DNA of 64,000 bases. Origin: Streptomyces sp. L2. GTDB taxonomy: Bacteria > Actinomycetota > Actinomycetes > Streptomycetales > Streptomycetaceae. Location: NCBI RefSeq assembly GCF_004124325.1, contig NZ_QBDT01000001.1, positions 2,852,001-2,916,000 on the forward strand. The letters run 5' to 3'. Below the pieces are notes generated by a model. It made no database searches. It was not told where the DNA came from and worked only from the letters and a program-made list of their open reading frames with translations. Of the stretch, positions 17,668-26,984 are shown piece by piece. Position numbers and translations under genes: made by a program. Position 1 is the first letter of the stretch; each line of letters begins with the position of its first letter.

Positions 17668-18012
17668 TCACCACTCGATGTGCGGCTTCTTGAAGCCCTT
17701 GGGCAGCTTGGCCGTGTTGGAGCAGTCGATGTGCTCGCCGACGCTGGTGGAGCCGCCGTCCGTCAGCCGGTCGTCGGGGAACACCACGCGCGGGCGGTCG
17801 GACGTGGAGCAGTCCTGCGCCTGCCTGATGATGTGCTTGCCGTCCTTGTCCTGCCGGGTCTCGCTCTTGTGCACGCAGACCGTGCCGCCCTGCGCGGTGG
17901 TCTCGCAGCCGTCCGTGGGCCCGGCGGCGTACGCGTGTCCGGCGCCGACGCAGAACGCGGCGAGGCTGCCGACGAGCCCGGTGACCGTGGCGATCTTCCG
18001 TGTAGTGAACAT
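17668..18012 (-). CDS. Secreted protein, family C (MFxxRKIA type), copy 1
   Basis: 114 aa. Signal peptide MFTTRKIATVTGLVGSLAAF...AYA, then a polar mature domain with four Cys (DGCETT, TVCVHK, QDCSTS, IDCSNT) that could form two disulfides. The signal peptide and Cys-rich polar domain resemble the protein at 18672. Function unknown. Confidence 0.78.
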   Translation of the reverse strand: MFTTRKIATVTGLVGSLAAFCVGAGHAYAAGPTDGCETTAQGGTVCVHKSETRQDKDGKHIIRQAQDCSTSDRPRVVFPDDRLTDGGSTSVGEHIDCSNTAKLPKGFKKPHIEW

Positions 18013-18203
18013 GAGTTGTCTTCCTTCGCGGCGAGAGTTGCTTCGGGAGTTACGTGGGGTGTGACGTCGGGAGTACGAGGGAGCCCGGGCGCGCGTACCG
18101 TCGCCGGCCGTGCGCCCGGGCCGCAGAGGTCCGGACAGCGCCGCGGCCCGGACGCCCGCCCCCGACAGGGTCGACGTGCGTCCGGGCCGCCTTGGGTGCG
18201 TGC

Positions 18204-18521
18204 TTACTGGTCACCCTGGTTCTGCTCGTAACCGCCCTGCTCCGGACCGGCGTTGCCCTGCACCTGCGGCTGCGCCTCGGGCTGGGCCTGCTGCTCCTGG
18301 GGCTGGGCCTGCTGCTCCTCGGGCTGCATCTCCGGCTGGGGCGCCGGCATGTTGTAGAGGTAGTCGCCGCCGGTGGCCACGGCGTTGGCCGTCGAGTTGG
18401 CCACAGCGGTGATCTGCGGGGGCGCGTCCTCGCCGCCGGCGGCGGAGCTGACCCCGGCACCGAGGAAGGAGATCCCCGCGACGGCCGCCGCTACGACTGC
18501 AACGCGCTGAAACTTACGCAT
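18204..18521 (-). CDS. Small secreted Gln/Glu/Pro-rich protein (family D)
   Basis: 105 aa. Signal peptide MRKFQRVAVVAAAVAGISFLGAGVSSA, a short conserved-looking part (PPQITAVANSTANAVATGGD), then an acidic low-complexity tail of QPEEQQAQPQEQQAQPEAQP type. It has no Cys. Likely extracellular. The 150 bp upstream carry a short palindrome, GTGTG-N8-CACAC (18568-18585), that could be an operator. Confidence 0.75.
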   Translation of the reverse strand: MRKFQRVAVVAAAVAGISFLGAGVSSAAGGEDAPPQITAVANSTANAVATGGDYLYNMPAPQPEMQPEEQQAQPQEQQAQPEAQPQVQGNAGPEQGGYEQNQGDQ

Positions 18522-18671
18522 GGAAAGACCCTTTCGTGTCCGGGCGAACGCCCGGCCTGACTACTTAGTGTGAGCATATACACACAATCCGTAGTTACCG
18601 AGGATCTGGCCACGCTCATGCGGCGCGTATGCCCCGTCTGCCGTACCGGAGTTACGGTGCCCCGACCCGAG

Positions 18672-19106
18672 TCAGGGTGCCTCCACCGGAAGGATCCGGC
18701 CCATGGGGCGCATCGCCGCGTCTCCGGCCCAGCCCGGCTCGTCGGCCCTGAGCGGCGCCACACCCATCGTGGGCTGCGCCGGGGCGACTCCCATCGTGGG
18801 CTGCGTGGGAGAGACCCCCACCGTCGAGGGGTTGCAGGTCACCGTGGGGCCGTACAGCTCCGAGCCGTTGCCCAGGACGGCGGGCACCCGCACCGGCTGC
18901 TGCTGCTTGCAGGTGTCCTGGTGCGGCAGGCTGCCGCCCTCGGGAACCTCGCCCTTGATCCGCTGCGTACAGCTGAGGTTGCCCAGGAGGTCGCGCGTAC
19001 AGGTTCCCGGGTCTGCGGCGGCGTGCGCCGCGGTGAGGCCGAGGCAGGACGCGGCGAGGCCGCCGACGAGTCCCGAGACGGCCGCGATCTTCTTCCTGCT
19101 GAACAT
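18672..19106 (-). CDS. Secreted protein, family C, copy 2
   Basis: 144 aa from the ATG at 19104-19106. Signal peptide MFSRKKIAAVSGLVGGLAASCLGLTAAHA, Cys-containing domain (GTCTRD, LSCTQR, DTCKQQ, VTCNPS), then a tandem TQPTMGVAPAQPTMGVAP repeat near the C-terminus. The pairing of signal peptide and four Cys with the 17668 protein supports common ancestry. Confidence 0.75.
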   Translation of the reverse strand: MFSRKKIAAVSGLVGGLAASCLGLTAAHAAADPGTCTRDLLGNLSCTQRIKGEVPEGGSLPHQDTCKQQQPVRVPAVLGNGSELYGPTVTCNPSTVGVSPTQPTMGVAPAQPTMGVAPLRADEPGWAGDAAMRPMGRILPVEAP

Positions 19107-19153
19107 CTGGGTGCGCTTTCCTTGGTAGGGATGCCCGGACGACGCGGCCGGAC

Positions 19154-19399
19154 TCAGCCGCCGAAGGCGTTGTTGTACTGGCCGCAGGTGGTGTCCAAGG
19201 TGTCGGAGAGGCCGAGGACGGCGAGCGGGACGTCGTTCTCGGACACCGTCTGCGGGCTGCACTCCTGGTAGGGGCGGTACTGGTCGGACACCTGCGGCTC
19301 ACTGCCGTAGGCGTCGGCCATGGCGGGGGCGGCGCCCACGGCGGACAGTCCGCCTGCGACCGCCACTGCTGCGATCACGACCTGCTGAAGCTTGCGCAT
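19154..19399 (-). CDS. Small secreted protein, family B, copy 2
   Basis: 81 aa from the ATG at 19397-19399. Signal peptide MRKLQQVVIAAVAVAGGLSAVGAAPAMA, then YRPYQECSPQTVSENDVPLA and TTCGQYNNAFGG. It is a short form of the 16067 protein and keeps the two-Cys module. The spacing to the 18672 gene (47 bp, same strand) suggests co-transcription. Confidence 0.8.
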   Translation of the reverse strand: MRKLQQVVIAAVAVAGGLSAVGAAPAMADAYGSEPQVSDQYRPYQECSPQTVSENDVPLAVLGLSDTLDTTCGQYNNAFGG

Positions 19400-19608
19400 G
19401 GAACCCTCGGTCCTTTGCTCATACGGCGAATTGATGGCCCAGTGCGGCTGCACGCGCACTGGCGGTGGTGGTGAAACCCGCTTCGTACGGACTATCCGTC
19501 ACAAGTGGGATGTGGTTACCCGGAATCACCCGTTGGGTGTCAACTGGCCTCAACCAGCCACATCAGATGACGAATCATCCGGCGGCGGCCGAGCGGCGGG
19601 AACGGGCG

Positions 19609-21021
19609 TCAGGACAGCGCCGGCTCCGCGAGCAGCGGGCGCTCGGGGGCGGGCACGGAGAGGATCAGGTCGCGCAGCCTTTCGACGTACCGCCGTACGT
19701 TCTTGTACGCGATGTCGGTGTCCGGGTAGCGGCAGGCGAACCACAGGCCCTCGTTGAGCCGGTTGACCCAGGCGCACAGCTGGTCGCCGTACGACACCCG
19801 GATCAGCCCGTACGCCTTCTGCTCGGCCCAGTCGGCGGCGCCGGGGATCAGCCGGGCGTCCACGTACGAGATGATCGAGTACATGTCGGGCGAGGTCGGC
19901 CGGAAGTCCGCGCCGAGCAGCCGCAGGACGCGCGCCAGCGGAATGCGCGCCAGCGTCCGGTTGGCCCGCAGCTCGGCACGGACGGTGCTGAGCGCGGTCT
20001 GCAGGTCCGGCGCCGCGGGCACCTCGATCGGCGCTCCGCCGACGTACCAGCCGACCGAGTCCGACCACGCGGACTTCAGCCGGGTGTGGAACGGCACGAC
20101 GGTGCGGTAGACCGGCTGCCCGCCGAGCTCGTGGACGATCAGGCTGGTCGCGGCGAGGATGCCGACGAGGCTGCCGCCGTAGGGCCGGCAGTACGCCTCG
20201 AACGCGGCGGCGGCGTCCGCGTCGACGAGCGGCTCGCACACCAGCTTCTGGGTGGGCAGCTCCCCGCCCGGCCGCAGACCGAGGTCGACGGGGAACTCCG
20301 GGAGCCGGCCGTCGCAGCGGGCGATGAACTCCCGCCAGCGCGCGACGATCGCGTGGGTGTCGTCGATGCCGTCCGCGTTCGCCCGCTCCTGCTCGCAGAA
20401 GTCGACGTAACTGCCCACGGACGGGCTGCTGACGGGCACGCCGGTGACGTCCGCCGTGTACAGCGCGGTGATCTCCTCCGGGATGCGGTGGATCGAGTAG
20501 GCGTCGACGTTGGTGTGGTCGAAGGCCAGGTACACGCTGGTGGTGTCGTCGCGAACGACCGCCGCGTAGATGAGGTTGGGCCAGCCGAGCGCGTCCGCGG
20601 TGGCGTCGAACCGGTCCTGGAGATAGCGGACCAGCGCGGCCGGGTCGGTGAAGTCGCCGACCTCCTCGCGGTGCAGGGACACGTCGTTCTCGTCCAGCGT
20701 GAACCGCTGCATCTCGTCCCCGGCCCACCTGAAGCCGCTGCGCAGCGTCTCGTGCCGCAGCGTCCAGCCGCGCAACGCCCGTTCCAGGGCGTCGAGGTCG
20801 GCCCGGCCGGGCAGGTCGAAGGCCGCGCCGAGCCAGGTCGGTACGAACAGTCCGTCCTCCCGTACCGACCGGGCGGTCCTGATGTGCGACTCCTGGATGT
20901 ACGCCGGCGGCCGCGGATCCGGTGGCAGCGCCGCCGCGGCCGCGATGGTCGCCGGGCTGAACCTCCACTCGACGAGCCGTCCTGGCCGGACCTCGCAGCG
21001 CTGGATGTCAGAAATTCGCAC
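19609..21021 (-). CDS. Stand-alone condensation-domain (acyltransferase-like) protein
   Basis: 470 aa. The chloramphenicol-acetyltransferase/condensation fold is indicated by the active-site motif DHTNVD (HxxxD) and by the late motif VPFHTRLKSAWSDSVGWYVG. It has no carrier or adenylation domain and no nearby NRPS. Such lone proteins often esterify or amidate lipids or small molecules (PapA-like). The GTG at 21019-21021 has GGAG upstream. The gene follows the betaine operon on the same strand behind a terminator. Confidence 0.78.
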   Translation of the reverse strand: MRISDIQRCEVRPGRLVEWRFSPATIAAAAALPPDPRPPAYIQESHIRTARSVREDGLFVPTWLGAAFDLPGRADLDALERALRGWTLRHETLRSGFRWAGDEMQRFTLDENDVSLHREEVGDFTDPAALVRYLQDRFDATADALGWPNLIYAAVVRDDTTSVYLAFDHTNVDAYSIHRIPEEITALYTADVTGVPVSSPSVGSYVDFCEQERANADGIDDTHAIVARWREFIARCDGRLPEFPVDLGLRPGGELPTQKLVCEPLVDADAAAAFEAYCRPYGGSLVGILAATSLIVHELGGQPVYRTVVPFHTRLKSAWSDSVGWYVGGAPIEVPAAPDLQTALSTVRAELRANRTLARIPLARVLRLLGADFRPTSPDMYSIISYVDARLIPGAADWAEQKAYGLIRVSYGDQLCAWVNRLNEGLWFACRYPDTDIAYKNVRRYVERLRDLILSVPAPERPLLAEPALS

Positions 21022-21053
21022 GGTGGCGTCTCCTTCGCAGAAGACACCAGCTT

Positions 21054-21108
21054 GCTGAAGGGCGGGCCGTACGCGCGCCACGGGCGCGGTGGAGGCCCGC
21101 TTTTCAGC
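21054..21108 (-). terminator. Terminator of the choline/betaine operon
   Basis: GCTGAAG-GGCGGGCC pairs with GGCCCGC-TTTTCAGC around a GC-rich loop, 70 bp past the binding-protein stop. Confidence 0.7.
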
Positions 21109-21177
21109 GGGATGTGTGATACCTCGAACGAGGAAGCGAGGCACCACGCCCGTGCCGCACGGTTCAGGACAGCGGAA

Positions 21178-22152
21178 TCAAGACAGCCACTTCTTCCAGA
21201 CGGACGGGTGGCTGTCCACCCACTTCTTCGCCGCGTCCGCCGGTTTCATCTTCTTCTCGGCGATCATCAGCGAGACCTCGTTCTGGTCCTGGGTCGTCCA
21301 CTTGAACTTCTTCAGGAACTGGGCCGCCTTCCCGCCCGACTTGGCGAAACCGGCGTTGAGGTACTTCTGCAGCGGGGTGCGCGGGTAGGCACAGGCGACC
21401 TTCGCCGGGTCGGCGTCGCAGCCCTCCTTGTACGGCGGCAGCTTCACCTCCGTCATCGGCACCTTCTCGAACAGCCACTGCGGGGCGTACCAGTACGACA
21501 GGAACGGCTTCTTCTCCTTGGCGAACTGCTTGATCTGGGTGATCTGCGCCGCCTCGGAACCGGCGAAGACTACCTGGTAGTTCAGCTTCAGGTTCTTCAC
21601 CAGCGCCTTGTCGTTGGTGACGTACGACGGGGAGCCGTCCATCAGCTGGCCCTTGCCGCCGCTCTCCGCGGTGCGGAAGAGGGAGGCGTACTTGTTCAGG
21701 TTCTTCCAGTTCGTGATGTCGGGGTGCTGCTTGACCAGGTAGGTCGGGACGTACCAGCCGATGTGCCCGGTGACCCCGAGGCCGCCGGCGGGCGCGATCG
21801 TCTTCTTGTCCTCGACGTACCGCTTCTCCTGGTCGGGGTGGCCCCAGTCCTCCAGGATGGCGTCGACACGGCCCTGACTGAGCGCGTCCCAGGCGGGCAC
21901 CTCGTCGACCTGGACGGTGTCGACGCGGTAGCCGAGCTTGTGCTCCAGGATGTACTGGGCGACGGCCACGTTGGACTGGGCGCCGACCCAGGACTGCACC
22001 GACAGGGTGACGGTCTTCGAACCCCGCGCGTTGGCGAACGGCGAGGCCTGCTTGGTCATGTCGGCGGCGCCGCAGCCGGTGAGCAGCGTCAGCGCGGACG
22101 CGGCGGCGACGGCCACCGGGACGGTCGTACGGATGTGGGTGCGCGTACGCAT
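21178..22152 (-). CDS. Glycine betaine/proline-type ABC transporter substrate-binding lipoprotein
   Basis: 324 aa. The lipobox LLTGC at the end of a signal peptide marks a lipoprotein. The OpuAC-like domain follows (VTLSVQSWVGAQSNVAVAQYIL, AILEDWGHPDQ, SYWYAPQWLFEKV), with aromatic residues of the kind that build the quaternary-ammonium cage. It is the last gene of a five-gene operon with its own permease and ATPase, 1 bp after the permease stop. Confidence 0.9.
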   Translation of the reverse strand: MRTRTHIRTTVPVAVAAASALTLLTGCGAADMTKQASPFANARGSKTVTLSVQSWVGAQSNVAVAQYILEHKLGYRVDTVQVDEVPAWDALSQGRVDAILEDWGHPDQEKRYVEDKKTIAPAGGLGVTGHIGWYVPTYLVKQHPDITNWKNLNKYASLFRTAESGGKGQLMDGSPSYVTNDKALVKNLKLNYQVVFAGSEAAQITQIKQFAKEKKPFLSYWYAPQWLFEKVPMTEVKLPPYKEGCDADPAKVACAYPRTPLQKYLNAGFAKSGGKAAQFLKKFKWTTQDQNEVSLMIAEKKMKPADAAKKWVDSHPSVWKKWLS

Positions 22153-22153
22153 G

Positions 22154-24145
22154 TCAGGCTCCCTTCCTCGCGCGGCGTTCCGTCGGCTGCGTCACCCGGT
22201 CGAGCATCAGGCCGAGGCAGACGATGGCGGCACCGGCGACCAGGCCGGTCGCCAGGTCGCCCTGGGCCAGGCCGAAGACGACCTGGTAGCCGAGCGCGCC
22301 ACCGCCGACCAGGCCGCCGATGATGACGACGGCGAGGACGAGGACCACACCCTGGTTGACGGCGAGCAGCAACGAGCGGCGGGCCAGCGGGAGTTGCACC
22401 TGCCAGAGCTGCTGGCGGCTGGTCGCGCCGAGCGAACGCGCGGACTCCAGCGCGGCCGGGTCGACCTGCCTGAGGCCCTGCGCGGTGATCCGGACGACGG
22501 CCGGCAGCGCGTACACGACGGCCGCCGCGGCGGCGGGCGCGCGGCCCACGCCGAACAGGGCGACGACCGGGATCAGGTACACGAACTGCGGCATCGTCTG
22601 GAAGACGTCCAGGACCGGGCGCAGCGCGCGGTCGACGCGGTCGCTGCGGGCGGCGGCGATACCGGCCGCGAAGCCCAGGACGAGGGTGACGGCGACGGCG
22701 GCCAGCACCTGCGACAGCGTGTCCAGGGACGGCCTCCACACGCCGAGCACGCCGATCGCGGCCATCGCGAGCACGGCCGTCAGAGCGGTGCGCCAGGTGC
22801 CGATCAGCCAGGCCAGCGCGGCGACGACCAGCAGCACCGCCCACCAGGGCAGCCCCTGCAGGCCGGAGCGGACCGGGTTCAGGACCCAGGTGGTGAAGTG
22901 GCCCGCCCAGTCGGCGGTGCCGCCGACGACCGGGACACCGGAGTAGAGGTGGGAGGTCATCCAGTCGACGGCCCGGTCGACGGGCGAGGCGATGTCCACG
23001 GTCCAGGAGGCGGGCCAGTCGGGCCGGCCCAGGAGCCGGGCGGCGAGCGCGACGGCGACGGTGCCGCCGAGGACCGCGGCGAGGGCCACGGCACGGGCGT
23101 ACGGCCCCCCGAGCGGGCCGGGCTGCTCGTGGCTGGACCGCCCACGGCCGGACTGCTCGCGGCCGGCGCCGGCCGCGCCGGTCACGCGGTCCAGGACCAC
23201 CGCCAGCAGCACGATCGGGATGCCGGCGGCGAGGGCCGCACCCACGTCGACGGAGGCGAGGGCCTGGTAGACGCGGTCACCGAGGCCGGCGGCGCCGATG
23301 ACGGAGGCGATGACGGCCATGGACAGCGCCATCATGATCGTCTGGTTGAGGCCGAGCAGGAGTTCCTTGCGGGCCAGCGGGATGCGGGCGGTCAGCAGCC
23401 GCTGGCGGGCGGTGGTGCCGAGCGACTCCACGGCCTCCAGGACCTCGGGGTCGGCGCCGCGCAGGCCGAGCGCGGTGAGGCGGGCCATCGGCGGGGCGGC
23501 GTACACGACGGTGGCGAGGACGGCCGCGGGGACGCCGATGCCGAAGACCAGGACGACGGGGAGGAGGTACGCGAACGCCGGGAGCACCTGCATGGTGTCC
23601 AGCACCGGGCGCAGGGCGCGGTCCATCCGGTCGGAGAGACCGGAGGCGAGGCCGAGGAGCGCGCCGACGGCCACGGAGACGAGGACGGCTACGACCATGA
23701 GGGCGAGGGTCTGCATCGTGGGCACCCACATGCCGAGCGCGCCGCAGGTGAGGAAGGCGGCGGCCGTGCCTGTGGCGAGCTTGATGCCGCCCAGGCGCCA
23801 GGCGAGGAGGGCGCCGAAGGCGGTGACGCCGGCCCAGCCCGCGGCGAGGAGGGTGAGGTAGACGGCGCGGACGGCTATGACGACGGCGTTGCTGATGTAG
23901 CCGAAGAAGTAGAGGAAGAGGGGGTGGCTGTCGCGGTTGTCGATGATCCAGTCGTTGACCTTGCCGAGGGGGTGGGAGAGGTCGACGGTGAGGGCGTGCG
24001 GCCAGGCGCCGCTGCCCCAGTGGGTGTTGAGGATCGGGGCGAGGATCGCTGCGGCTAGGGCTAGGACGAGGAGTTTGCGGGTGGCCCGGGATTTCAGGAG
24101 GGCCGGGGTTCTCGTACTGGACGTCGTCGCTGTGAGCGTTGCCAT
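22154..24145 (-). CDS. Betaine ABC transporter permease with two fused permease domains
   Basis: 663 aa, about twice a single OpuAB/ProW permease. Each half has the permease signature: LEAVESLGTTARQRLLTARIPLARKELLLG-type in half 1 and LESARSLGATSRQQLWQVQLPLARRSLLL-type in half 2, the EAA-loop equivalents contacting the ATPase. Each half also has a DRALRPVLD(T/V)(M/F)Q block. A charged linker near residues 330-350 joins the halves. The ATG at 24143-24145 overlaps the ATPase stop as TGATG. Confidence 0.9.
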   Translation of the reverse strand: MATLTATTSSTRTPALLKSRATRKLLVLALAAAILAPILNTHWGSGAWPHALTVDLSHPLGKVNDWIIDNRDSHPLFLYFFGYISNAVVIAVRAVYLTLLAAGWAGVTAFGALLAWRLGGIKLATGTAAAFLTCGALGMWVPTMQTLALMVVAVLVSVAVGALLGLASGLSDRMDRALRPVLDTMQVLPAFAYLLPVVLVFGIGVPAAVLATVVYAAPPMARLTALGLRGADPEVLEAVESLGTTARQRLLTARIPLARKELLLGLNQTIMMALSMAVIASVIGAAGLGDRVYQALASVDVGAALAAGIPIVLLAVVLDRVTGAAGAGREQSGRGRSSHEQPGPLGGPYARAVALAAVLGGTVAVALAARLLGRPDWPASWTVDIASPVDRAVDWMTSHLYSGVPVVGGTADWAGHFTTWVLNPVRSGLQGLPWWAVLLVVAALAWLIGTWRTALTAVLAMAAIGVLGVWRPSLDTLSQVLAAVAVTLVLGFAAGIAAARSDRVDRALRPVLDVFQTMPQFVYLIPVVALFGVGRAPAAAAAVVYALPAVVRITAQGLRQVDPAALESARSLGATSRQQLWQVQLPLARRSLLLAVNQGVVLVLAVVIIGGLVGGGALGYQVVFGLAQGDLATGLVAGAAIVCLGLMLDRVTQPTERRARKGA

Positions 24146-25386
24146 CAGACGGCCTCCGGGGTGCTCGGGCCCGGGGGTTGGGTCGCTTCCCGGCGCTGTG
24201 CGGGTGCCGCTGCGCCCACCCGTGCCGCCCCAGCGGCACGACTGCCCGCAGCTACGTCGGCGGCGGCGTCCGCGTCCGCTGCAGGGTGGGCTGCCGCCCC
24301 AGCGGCACGACTGCCCGCGGCTACGCCGGCCACTACTCCGAGCAGTTGCTCGTGGTCTACCACTCCCAGGCATCGGCCCTCGGTCATTACTCGGGCCGGG
24401 GTGCCGGTGCGGGCTACTGCTTCTATGGCTTCGGAGACTGTGGTGTCGGGGGTGACGGCGGGGCCGTCGGTGGTTTCGGCGGGGGTGGCGGGGCGCATCG
24501 CGGTGCGGCAGGTGAGGACCTGTTCGCGCGGGACGTCGCGGACGAACTCGCGAACGTAGTCGTCGGCCGGGGAACCGACGATCTCCTCCGGGGTGCCGAG
24601 CTGGACGACCTGGCCGTCACGCATCAGGGCGATGCGGTCGCCGAGTTTGAGGGCCTCGGAGAGGTCGTGCGTGATGAAGACCATGGTGCGGCCCTCCTCG
24701 CGGTGGAGGCGGGTCACCTCGTCCTGCATGTCGCGGCGGATCAGCGGGTCGAGGGCGCTGAACGGCTCGTCGAAGAGGAGCACCTCGGGGTCGACGGCGA
24801 GGGCGCGGGCGAGGCCGACGCGCTGGCGCTGGCCGCCGGAGAGCTGGCCGGGGCGGCGCTTCTCCATGCCCTCCAGGCCGACCTTGGCGACGACCTCGGC
24901 GGCCCGTGCGCGCCGCTCGGCCTTGCGGACGCCCTGGACCTCAAGGCCGTACGCCACGTTGTCGAGGACCGTGCGGTGCGGGAGCAGGCCGAAGTGCTGG
25001 AAGACCATAGCGGCCCGGTGGCGGCGCAGTTCGCGCAGCCGGGAGCGGTCCATGGCGCGGACGTCCTCGCCGTCGATGGCGATCGTGCCGGCCGTCGGCT
25101 CGATGAGGCGGGTCAGACAGCGGACGAGGGTGGACTTGCCGGAGCCGGACAGGCCCATGACGACGAACACCTCGCCCTTGCGGACGTCGAACGAGACGTC
25201 CCGGACGGCGGCCGTGCAGCCGGTGCGGGTGCGCAGCTCGGCGGGGTCCAGGGCGGCCAGTTCGGGGTCGGCGGGGACGCGGTCGGCCTTGGGACCGAAC
25301 ACCTTCCACAGGCCGTCGACGGAGAAGACGGGCGTGCCGGACGCGTCGTCGGTGGGGGGCTTGCGGGTGGGGACCGTGAGCGCCAT
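24145..25386 (-). CDS. Betaine/proline ABC transporter ATPase (OpuAA/ProV-like) with repeat-expanded C-terminus
   Basis: 413 aa. Walker A is GLSGSGKST, the signature [15 protein letters not shown], Walker [13 protein letters not shown], and the H loop [14 protein letters not shown]-like regulatory part follows ([34 protein letters not shown]). The last ~50 residues are Ala/Gly-rich and encoded by a duplicated dispersed repeat (AGSRAAGAA twice), so the natural end was probably near residue 360. Overlaps the GMC oxidoreductase stop by 1 bp. Confidence 0.9.
   Translation of the reverse strand: MALTVPTRKPPTDDASGTPVFSVDGLWKVFGPKADRVPADPELAALDPAELRTRTGCTAAVRDVSFDVRKGEVFVVMGLSGSGKSTLVRCLTRLIEPTAGTIAIDGEDVRAMDRSRLRELRRHRAAMVFQHFGLLPHRTVLDNVAYGLEVQGVRKAERRARAAEVVAKVGLEGMEKRRPGQLSGGQRQRVGLARALAVDPEVLLFDEPFSALDPLIRRDMQDEVTRLHREEGRTMVFITHDLSEALKLGDRIALMRDGQVVQLGTPEEIVGSPADDYVREFVRDVPREQVLTCRTAMRPATPAETTDGPAVTPDTTVSEAIEAVARTGTPARVMTEGRCLGVVDHEQLLGVVAGVAAGSRAAGAAAHPAADADAAADVAAGSRAAGAARVGAAAPAQRREATQPPGPSTPEAV
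24223..24325. repeat. Duplicated dispersed repeat in the 3' end of the ATPase gene
   Basis: A 34-nt block beginning TGCCGCCCCAGCGGCACGAC occurs at 24223-24256 and 24292-24325 with one mismatch; the period is 69 bp, so the frame is kept. The sequence resembles an abundant Streptomyces intergenic palindromic repeat (from memory). Confidence 0.75.
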
Positions 25387-26915
25387 CAGGCGTCACCTCC
25401 TATCAGGTCGACGGCCTTCTCCCCGACCATGAGGACGCCGATCATCGGGTTGACGGCGGGCATGGTGGGGAAGACGGACGCGTCGGCGATGCGGATGCCG
25501 TCGAGGCCTCGGATCTTCAACTGCGGGTCGACGACGGCGAGTTCGTCGTCGGCGGCGCCCATCTTGCAGGTGCCGGCGGGGTGGTAGACGGTGTGGGCGA
25601 CCTTGCGGGCGTACTCGCTGAGTTCGGCGTCGCCGAGGATCTCCGGGCCGGGGCAGACCTCGCGCTTGAGCCAGCCGGCGAGCGGTTCGGACCTGGCGAT
25701 CTCGCGGGCGATGCGGATGCCGTCGACGAGGGTCCGCGCGTCGTAGTCGTCCTCGTCGGTGAAGTAGCGGAAGTCCAGGGCGGGCTTCACCGCCGGGTCG
25801 GCGCTGGTGAGGTAGAGCCGGCCGCGGGACTTGGGCTTGGGGATGTTCGGTGTCATGGAGACGCCGAACTCGGGCCGCTGGTAGCCCAGTCGCTCGGGGT
25901 TGTCGGTGAACGGGATCTGGTAGAAGTGGAACATCAGGTCGGGGCCGGCGTGGCCGGGGTCGCGGCGCACGAAGAGGCCCGCGTCGGAGTCCATCGCGGA
26001 GTTGTCGGGGATCGGCCCGTTCGTCTCCCAGACGATGACCGACTCGGGGTGGTCGAGCAGGTTCTCGCCGACGCCGGGCAGGTCGTGGACGACGGGGATG
26101 CCGAGCGCTTCGAGGTCCTGGCGGGGCCCGATGCCCGAGTGCAGCAGCAGACGCGGGGAGTCGACGGCGCCCGCACACAGGACGACCTCGCCGCGGGCCC
26201 GTATCAGCAGGTCCTCGCCGTCCTTGGTGCGCACGTGCACGCCCTCGGCGCGGGTGCCGTCCAGCTCCAGCCGGTGCGCCCAGGTCTCCAGGAACAGGTG
26301 CAGGTTGGGGCGTTCGTCCATGACCGGGTGCAGGTACGCCACCGACGCCGAGGACCGCTTGTTGTCCTCGGGGTGGTAGGCGAGGTCGAAGAATCCGACG
26401 CCCTCGCTGAAGGGTTTCCGGTTGAAGCCCTCGACGCGGGGTACCCCGAGTGCCGTCTGGGCGGCGTCGACGAAGTCGCGGGCGATGGCGTTCCGGTCCT
26501 TCTCGTCGACGGGGACGATGTTGTTCTTCAGGCGGGCGTAGTACGCCTCCATGGGCACCGCGCCCCAGCCCTTGGCGCCGGCGGCCTCCCACTCGTCGAA
26601 GTCGGAGGGCAGGGGCTTGAAGGCGATGAGGGTGTTGTGCGAGGAGCAGCCGCCGAGGACGCGGGCGCGGCTGTGCCGGATGTGGGAGTTGCCGCGTGGC
26701 TGCTCGGTGGTCGGGTAGTCGTAGTCGAGGTCGCCGCCGAGGAGGCCCATCCAGCGGCGCAGGGTGAGGACGTCGTCGCGGCCGACGTCGCTGGGGCCGC
26801 CCTCGATGACGGCGACGGTGACGTCGGGGTCCTCGGTGAGGCGGGAGGCGATGACGGAGCCCGCCGTGCCGCCGCCGATGACGACGTAGTCGTAGACGTG
26901 GGGGGTCTCGGACAT
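25386..26915 (-). CDS. betA: GMC-family choline dehydrogenase-like oxidoreductase
   Basis: 509 aa. The FAD-binding motif is [15 protein letters not shown] (residues 12-26), with the GMC signatures [12 protein letters not shown] and [15 protein letters not shown]. The active-site His lies in [13 protein letters not shown] and the Asn of the catalytic pair in PAVNPMIG. In the setting of an aldehyde dehydrogenase and a betaine transporter, choline oxidation to betaine aldehyde is the likely reaction. The symbol is by analogy. Confidence 0.85.
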   Translation of the reverse strand: MSETPHVYDYVVIGGGTAGSVIASRLTEDPDVTVAVIEGGPSDVGRDDVLTLRRWMGLLGGDLDYDYPTTEQPRGNSHIRHSRARVLGGCSSHNTLIAFKPLPSDFDEWEAAGAKGWGAVPMEAYYARLKNNIVPVDEKDRNAIARDFVDAAQTALGVPRVEGFNRKPFSEGVGFFDLAYHPEDNKRSSASVAYLHPVMDERPNLHLFLETWAHRLELDGTRAEGVHVRTKDGEDLLIRARGEVVLCAGAVDSPRLLLHSGIGPRQDLEALGIPVVHDLPGVGENLLDHPESVIVWETNGPIPDNSAMDSDAGLFVRRDPGHAGPDLMFHFYQIPFTDNPERLGYQRPEFGVSMTPNIPKPKSRGRLYLTSADPAVKPALDFRYFTDEDDYDARTLVDGIRIAREIARSEPLAGWLKREVCPGPEILGDAELSEYARKVAHTVYHPAGTCKMGAADDELAVVDPQLKIRGLDGIRIADASVFPTMPAVNPMIGVLMVGEKAVDLIGGDA

Positions 26916-26984
26916 GAGGGTGTTACTCCAGAGAGGCCTGAGGGGTCAGAGAGGTCGGTCGGAGAAGAGGGAGGGCGGGTGGGC

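Noticed and set aside
18568..18585. GntR-type operator GTGTG-N8-CACAC
   Set aside because: Arms of 5 bp are too short to be convincing and no GntR gene is adjacent.
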